From assembly GCA_020137815.1 (NCBI GenBank), contig CM035353.1, positions 3,282,471-3,346,470 of the forward strand: a DNA stretch of 64,000 nucleotides, written 5' to 3'. Shown piece by piece: positions 58,555 through 64,000 of this stretch. The position numbers and the translations under genes were made by a program. Below the pieces are notes generated by a model. That model was not told the origin of the DNA. It saw only the letters and a program-made list of their open reading frames with translations, and ran no database searches. This DNA comes from Hormiphora californensis. Its lineage: Eukaryota > Ctenophora > Tentaculata > Cydippida > Pleurobrachiidae. Position 1 is the stretch's first letter, and each line of letters begins with the position of its first letter.

Positions 58555-60470
58555 AAGTGTTTGTTGTTTCCAGAGACGTTGCAGCAAAAGCCTGTGTTTT
58601 TACCCACCATTAAGAACCCTAAGGGGGGATGATAGGATCGCCTAGCTAACATGCCGGTTGTTTATCGTCGAAACCTAACCTACCATTTATCCAAAGTTCT
58701 TGAGAAGGTCGGTAGGTGGTGGTAGTGGTACTGACCAGCTCACCGAGTTCTTCAGGGGGAATGGACCTTACTGACATCCTCACCAGTGGGTACGGGTGGG
58801 ATGGTACAGGGTGGGCCATCATTTGGTGGTGGGGCCTGGGGCAAGAGTTGCGAGAGAGACTCTAGTATGGGAATGTTTGATGACTTTTACAGGAAATGGA
58901 CAAGGGTATAATGTTGTTGCCTTCTTCTTTCTTTTGGATAGTCGGTTTTGTGGACTTTGACACTGTGGATCATTCTAAGCTTGGGACGTTCGGAGTAGGA
59001 GGTTTGGAGAGTAAAGTGTAAAGTAAGAGGAGCAAGTAATGGAGTAAGAGGTAAGAGGAGCAGCCTTCAGTGGTGTTTTTTGTTTATCAGTTTATTCTTG
59101 CGGATCGACGCAAACTTCCAGAGGTGGTGAACGTCCTGCGAGGAGAGAACTATCAAGGATGATTATTTGAGATGTGGGCGGTACCCAAGGATCTCCTTGG
59201 ATCCAGGTGCTGGTTTATTCCTCTATGTGCGGAACTCTAGGATCTGGTGCGGAATATGGGCTTAAAAATAGCCTATATGCAGATGACTCACAGAATTTAT
59301 GTGAGGTAGGTCCCTGGGATGAGACCAATGGAAAGGAACAACGAAGAAGAGGAACGTTGAGGAATGTCTTGATCGCCTCAAGGCAAGGGATGGCGTCGGT
59401 CGAGCACTGGTTGGAAATTGGTTGAAATTTTGTTGACATGCAATGAGTCGAAGGACGGACACGTCTTATTCCTGGTGAAAAAGTTGAGTGCTGCTATCGA
59501 TAATAAGCTTTACTTTTTGAACCGTCGGTTTAGGTTGGAGATGTGTGGTGGATATCGTCATATTGACGCCCTTCAAGGGTATCGGGCAAGATTCTGGGGG
59601 TATTACATGGATGAAAACTCTTTGGAGGCCGCGTCAGGTGAACAGTGTGAGGAAAACAGCTGTGGAATGCTGTTTTTATATGGTATTTAAAGAATTATGG
59701 CAGGTCAATAGTTGTCTGGAGACTTCTCCACAAAGTTCTCTTGGTGAAAGCAGCAAGCTTTATCTCCCGGTCTGGATTATTGTAATATCCCCTTTGGAGA
59801 GGTCTTCAAAGAACGAAAGAAGAAGTCTCATTTTGCCCGCCTTCAGAAGGTTGTTAATTCCTGTGTTAGGTTCATCTAATGCGACTTCATGGGTCATAAA
59901 GATTGATTACCTGCCCTACCGGAGAGAGAGAGAGGAATCACTTCCCCTATTGAGCAACTGTTGTTGTCTTCAAGTCATGTCTATGGACCCCCTACAAGGA
60001 AGATCATACAGGAATGGAAGTGCTCCAGACTACCTCTGTGAGCAAAATAAAAATAAGCAAATAACCTGCGGACAATGTGTATGGATGTACCCGCCGCGCC
60101 CCGCGCCGGACCAGAGCGCCTACTGTGCCCGATCTCTTTAAGCTCCGGTGGTACCCAAACTGTTCGAGTGTTGAATGCCAGTTCTAAACTGAGGAAGAGG
60201 AGACCGTCAGTTCTCCTACCGGACCTTTGGAAGCCCTCCCCCTTGGATCTGAGGTCTGACCACTGTGGAATCGTTTAAACGACTGTATCAGATTTGGCCA
60301 CAGTGATTGCCTGAGTGAGATCGAGTCGCGCAGCGACCGAGATCGATTTCTCACATCTAGGGCCTCCGGGCGCGCGTCCCGCGTTATTAGCGTTAGTGAT
60401 TTTAGAGCAAAACTTTTCAAAAAAGACCTGGCTGCAACGGAACTACTGAACCGCTTTGCATCTCGTTTGT
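58555..60470 (+). pseudogene. Degenerate LINE ORF2 copy (same family as 1.2-5.4 kb)
   Basis: Frameshifted pieces follow the order of the intact ORF2: VPETLQQ with FLPTIKNP (58560-58620), a YRP and LSKVLEK-like piece (58660-58710), VDFDTVDHSKL (about 58945-58980), SLYADDSQ (about 59265-59295), CNESKDGHVLF (about 59440), VVNSCVRFI (about 59850-59877) and SKLRKRRPSVLLPDLW followed by PLDLRS (about 60185-60260). Multiple indels break the frame. Part of the damage could be sequencing error, but substitutions are also frequent. Confidence 0.78.
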
Positions 60471-61724
60471 GCTCCTGGGCAGATTAATTGTCTCCTAGTT
60501 ACGGAAAATACCCGCGGATATCAGCATTCTGAGGAAAGGGGTCAAAATATTGACGCCTTAAACATGAGCAAATTCTTTTTTTAAAGACCGGCTGCAAAGC
60601 TCCTACCGGTCCTGGGACAATCTGCGGGGGGGTACTGGGTGAATCGTCATGGCCGTGTGAGTAGGGAAAATACCCCACGCCGATACATCAAAGTGCCAAT
60701 TGAGGAGGTTTAGGTTTGTTAGTTTTAGGTTTAATGGTTATGTTAATTTGGTAATTGGGGTTTTTTGGTTAGTTGCTAATGTCGGCTTCTAAAAAAAAAT
60801 TTGCCTGCTAAAACAGTGATATATCGCGCGCGCGATTTGACAGTCCCACTGCTTGAAAAAAAAGTGCTTTTGTTACATCGCGCGTGCAGCACTTGAGTTG
60901 TTCTGCTGTCCACAGGCCGGGAGAGAGGGAGGGAGAGACTATTCTGCGCGGAGCGAAGAATAAGTAGAATAGGTTGCCAATGGAGCCAGCTCAAGACAAG
61001 ACTGTTCGTGGATGGAATCCTTTGGGGGCTGACTGTGTGTCTTTCCTCTTTCCGGATTTCCCCTACGTATCTATCACTTCGCTTGTTGTACTGTTATTCA
61101 GGTAGACGTTGTTGGTACTGCTGTGTCCCTCGTGACAAGTTTTGTTCTACGCACATCTTTTTGCGGTTTTGAGGCAACGAGTTATGAGTGTTTGGATAAT
61201 ACTATTTTATTCAGTGTTCAGTTTCCGCTTTTCCCTGGGGCCGAGTTAATTGTGTTGTCTGTTTTTTCATGTGTTTTTTTGAGGGTAGTTCAGAAGATTT
61301 CTCTGAACCCCTTTTTTGATCTGATAAAGTTTTTTGGAGAGGTTTTGGGTTTGTAATAAGGTTCTAGAGGTGTTGTTAAAGGTGTTCTTTGTTGAGGATA
61401 TTTGGTAGAGGTATTTTTTTGAAGCTATATTTGTTGTTTCTACCAGTATGTCTGTTATGAATCCCGATTGATTTCCTTCCATCCATGAGATAGAATAGAG
61501 CAGGGTAATTTGGTTTGTTTTTTTTACCCACCGTTTTTTTGTTTGAATCTATTTTGGTTTTTTTGTGAGTGTGTTGAGTTAAGTAAAACTGCTATGATTA
61601 TCCCTCAGTGCAGTATTCAGGTATTAGTATTACAGTATTAGCTATTGCTAGGCGTCCTGGGGATCTTGGGGCAGGATACAAGTCTAGATATTATTATTAT
61701 TATTTTAACTGCATGATATTTCAG
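60471..61724. other. Intergenic, no gene
   Basis: T/G-rich, with a CGCGCGCGATTT palindromic motif near 60823-60838 (recurs near 51075). Small hairpin-like CAGTCCCACTGCTTGAAAAA near 60841. No supported gene. Confidence 0.35.
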
Positions 61725-63960
61725 GGACAACTACCTGAGAACAGCATGCCCAACCTGCGAGGATTTCCCTTGTGATGATGGGTTTGAATGTACCCTTGGA
61801 ACAGATAACAACCTGCCCCAATGTACCGAGGTTGTTCCTGGTGGATGTGATGTCAACAAGTAGGTTACCATGGAAACAATTTAGGGAGGACTTTGTTCCC
61901 CATGGCAACTGTTTTGCTATTAGGTTACCCAAGTTTGTGAAACAGAGTAAGTAGACCGAGTTACATGGGGTACAGGTTAGGAGGACGCGATAGTTTCTCG
62001 TTTCCACTTCATAATTTGGTAGGAATATGGCACCAAGCTTTTTCTCTATTATCAGAATTCGGAGGCGGTTGTCGGCGTGCGAGATGTTACAGTCGGTGCA
62101 CCTGACATTCCCGAATCCCTGTGGCTAGAACCATGATATACCCATCACAGCTCTATTTCACCCATGCCTCTCTGGTATCTACTATCTATCTACTATATTA
62201 CTACCTCACGGCTCACATGGGCTTTAATTTAGCCAAAATATCATCAAATATCATAAAAATATAACCTAGCTCTCCCCTTCTTCTCCCTACCCCCCTTACA
62301 GCTGCGGTCGAGGAGAGTGCATTGAGAATGGAACCCAGTACATTGTAGTTGCGATTAGTTACCAGGTAAGTGGTAACAGCTAAACATACAATTCTAAGCC
62401 AGCTTTGCGGTCGAGGGAGAGAAAGGCATTGAGAATGGAACCCCAGTAAGTGTAGTTGCGATAGCGGGTTTAGTTTCGATGGTGATGATACCGTAGGTGT
62501 AAGGAATTGATTGATGAGTGTGCCCAGTCACCCTGTGGTGGAAATGGAGTTGTCTGAGAATTGGGAGGGAAGTACGAGTTGTGATGCTTGGATGCGATAC
62601 AGTGTCCAACATTAAGTATCAACAAGTACGTAGGGAACGAACATAAACAACCATGAGAACAGACTTTAATTTAATGATTGGTAATGGTTAACTTTAATGT
62701 TATGATTAATTACTCTAATATAGGGGGAACAGTGGGTTATAGACGAGTGTTTGGATAATTCTACCAGTGGAGAATTGGAGCGATTTGTGGTTCCAAGTGA
62801 GGGGGAGCGGGGAGCTAATTGTGTCTCCAGAGCATTTTACAAAGGTAAGTTAAGGTAACTTTGGAAAACCGCCCATCACTATCGCAAACCATAGTTCAGG
62901 TATATCCTAAAAACTATATCTTATAATAAATGACGAAAGCGAAGAGCAGAGATTTTTAATGGCCAAAAGGCCGCATAGGTTTCATAATAAGATCATTTAG
63001 AAAAGTGGCGGCAACACAGTATAACATAGGGTGGTAGATGCGCCGGTGTTGTAGATAGAGAGGGGGGGGTTTGGTGTTTCAATGTTGTTTGTTGGTTGTT
63101 TCAAATTTAGCCGCCATCTCACATAGCAGTAGTTAGCTGCTTTACCCTATATTGTTAAATGTTGTAACTCTAATGCAGGGATGGTGATCTGGGTGATTGT
63201 GGGTGTGCCGATGGGTACGAGGCCTCTGGAACACAGTTGGTGATACGATATCGATGATTGAGTGTCTGAAAAAAATCCCTGCAGAGCACGGAGGTGAATT
63301 CCATACCTCTTAGCTGCCCATCCCATAACTATAGAGACCGTTCCCTTCATAGTAGAACCCTAGTCCGATTTAGCAAATAGCTAACATAAAAATAGTTATG
63401 AACTGGATAAATGAAATGTTGTGGGACAATTGCTAACATGATTACAATGAATTCTTGACTAGCTTATAAAACTAATTAGATCTAATTATCCCAGGAGTGT
63501 ACTAACACATAGGGTAATTATCTAATTATCCCACTAGGAGTGTACTAACACAGATGGTAATTACCAATGCGCATGTCCCGATGGAACTGCAGTGTCCACG
63601 TCCTCTGAAGGAGAGTGTATCAGTTTTAAAGCTTGTAATTTGTCCGGAGAAAGGAACGAAATTACCAGGCTACTATACGGGGGGTTGGTAACACCTCAAA
63701 GTTATTGGGGAGTACCAAGATAAAAACCTGTTTACTTTAATCGTTTTATGATTTATGTTTCTATGAGGCTCTTAAATTAATTAAAAATCTAAAACAAAAA
63801 AAAAACTACCAAATCCTAAAAACTTTACTACACCCACACAGATTCAAGGGGTGTCGAAGAAAGAGTTGAAGGAAAATGGAAATATTGTTTGGACTAAAGA
63901 TGGATCTGCGTGGGATCCTGAGACCGATGCCGCTGAAACAGCCCGAGGATTCACTCTTTA
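61725..63960 (+). CDS. EGF-type extracellular protein, partial (runs off the window)
   Basis: Exons: 61725-61859 (ACPTCEDFPCDDGFECT and CTEVVPGGCDVN), 62302-62365 (NCGRGECIENGTQYIVVAI, joined in phase), 62724-62844 (WVIDECLDNS and GANCVSRAFYK), about 63179-63240 (DGDLGDCGCADGYEASG, phase off by one), 63538-63687 (ECTNTDGNYQCACPDGTA then GECISFKACNLSG) and 63842-63960 (IQGVSKKELKENGNIVW; donor GTACGT at the line end). The CxNTDGxYxCxCPxG pattern is a calcium-binding EGF repeat. The protein is probably secreted or membrane-bound. It may be the same gene as the lectin/PCSK9-type exons at 54-57 kb, although a decayed LINE copy lies between them. The phase break at 63179 is likely an indel. Confidence 0.68.
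62398..62470 (+). pseudogene. Degenerate duplicate of the EGF-like exon 62302-62365
   Basis: The sequence GCGGTCGAGG through GCATTGAGAATGGAACCC and GTGTAGTTGCGAT repeats the exon at 62302-62365 about 100 bp later, with insertions that break the frame. A similar local repeat (GGAGTGTACTAACACA) occurs at about 63494 and 63537. Confidence 0.6.
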
Positions 63961-64000
63961 GTACGTGCCTAATTTTACTCAATATAAACTTATCGATGAC

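Overview
Window type. This is animal nuclear DNA. It has multi-exon genes with GT-AG introns, a LINE retrotransposon, TTAGGG-like repeats and metazoan protein families (Ajuba/zyxin LIM, FIT, SCYL1, sushi, EGF, fucolectin and rhodopsin-type GPCR). Compact introns, a very high load of palindromic elements and fucolectin-like extracellular proteins suggest an early-branching marine animal such as a sponge or relative. That placement is inference; no single gene here settles it.

Layout. 0-8 kb: a LIM-domain gene of the zyxin/Ajuba family on +, with an almost intact two-ORF CR1/L2/Jockey-like LINE lying antisense upstream of its LIM exons. 8-14 kb: no genes, but a cluster of foldback (hairpin) elements: a 1.44-kb Mutator-like foldback with a 9-bp target duplication, five hairpin elements joined end to end through TTAA-like tetranucleotides, a foldback built on telomere-like repeat, and a 1.34-kb palindrome. 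14-17 kb: a FIT (fat-storage-inducing transmembrane) family gene whose intron carries a 1.56-kb palindrome with mirrored copies of a 72-codon ORF. 17.3-19.5 kb: a complete six-exon thymidylate synthase gene. 19.9-26.6 kb: a nearly complete SCYL1-like pseudokinase gene. Its fourth intron is filled by a ~1.9-kb minisatellite whose unit is a copy of the preceding exon end plus its splice donor. 26.6-30 kb: nested foldback elements. 30.3-31.7 kb (-): an extracellular sushi-domain protein. 31.8-34.3 kb: TA-flanked and other hairpin elements. 34.5-35.8 kb (-): a two-exon GPCR. 35.8-38.6 kb: tandem and dispersed repeats.

From about 38.7 to 53.8 kb much of the sequence looks poorly resolved, with long mononucleotide runs and eroded reading frames. 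A better block sits at about 41.5-45.8 kb. Fragments of a fucolectin-like fold can still be read in the poor sequence. From 54 to 57.4 kb, exons combine a fucolectin-type C-terminus with cysteine-rich modules resembling the PCSK9 C-terminal domain. 58.5-60.5 kb holds a frameshifted copy of the same LINE family, and 61.7-64 kb holds exons of an EGF-type extracellular protein running off the window.

How the parts relate. The genes are unrelated housekeeping or surface-protein genes rather than a pathway cluster. What unifies the window is its repeat biology: many unrelated palindromic element families sit in introns and intergenic DNA, some nested or chained. Exon boundaries were set by hand from splice consensus, phase matching and recalled family conservation; no alignments were run.
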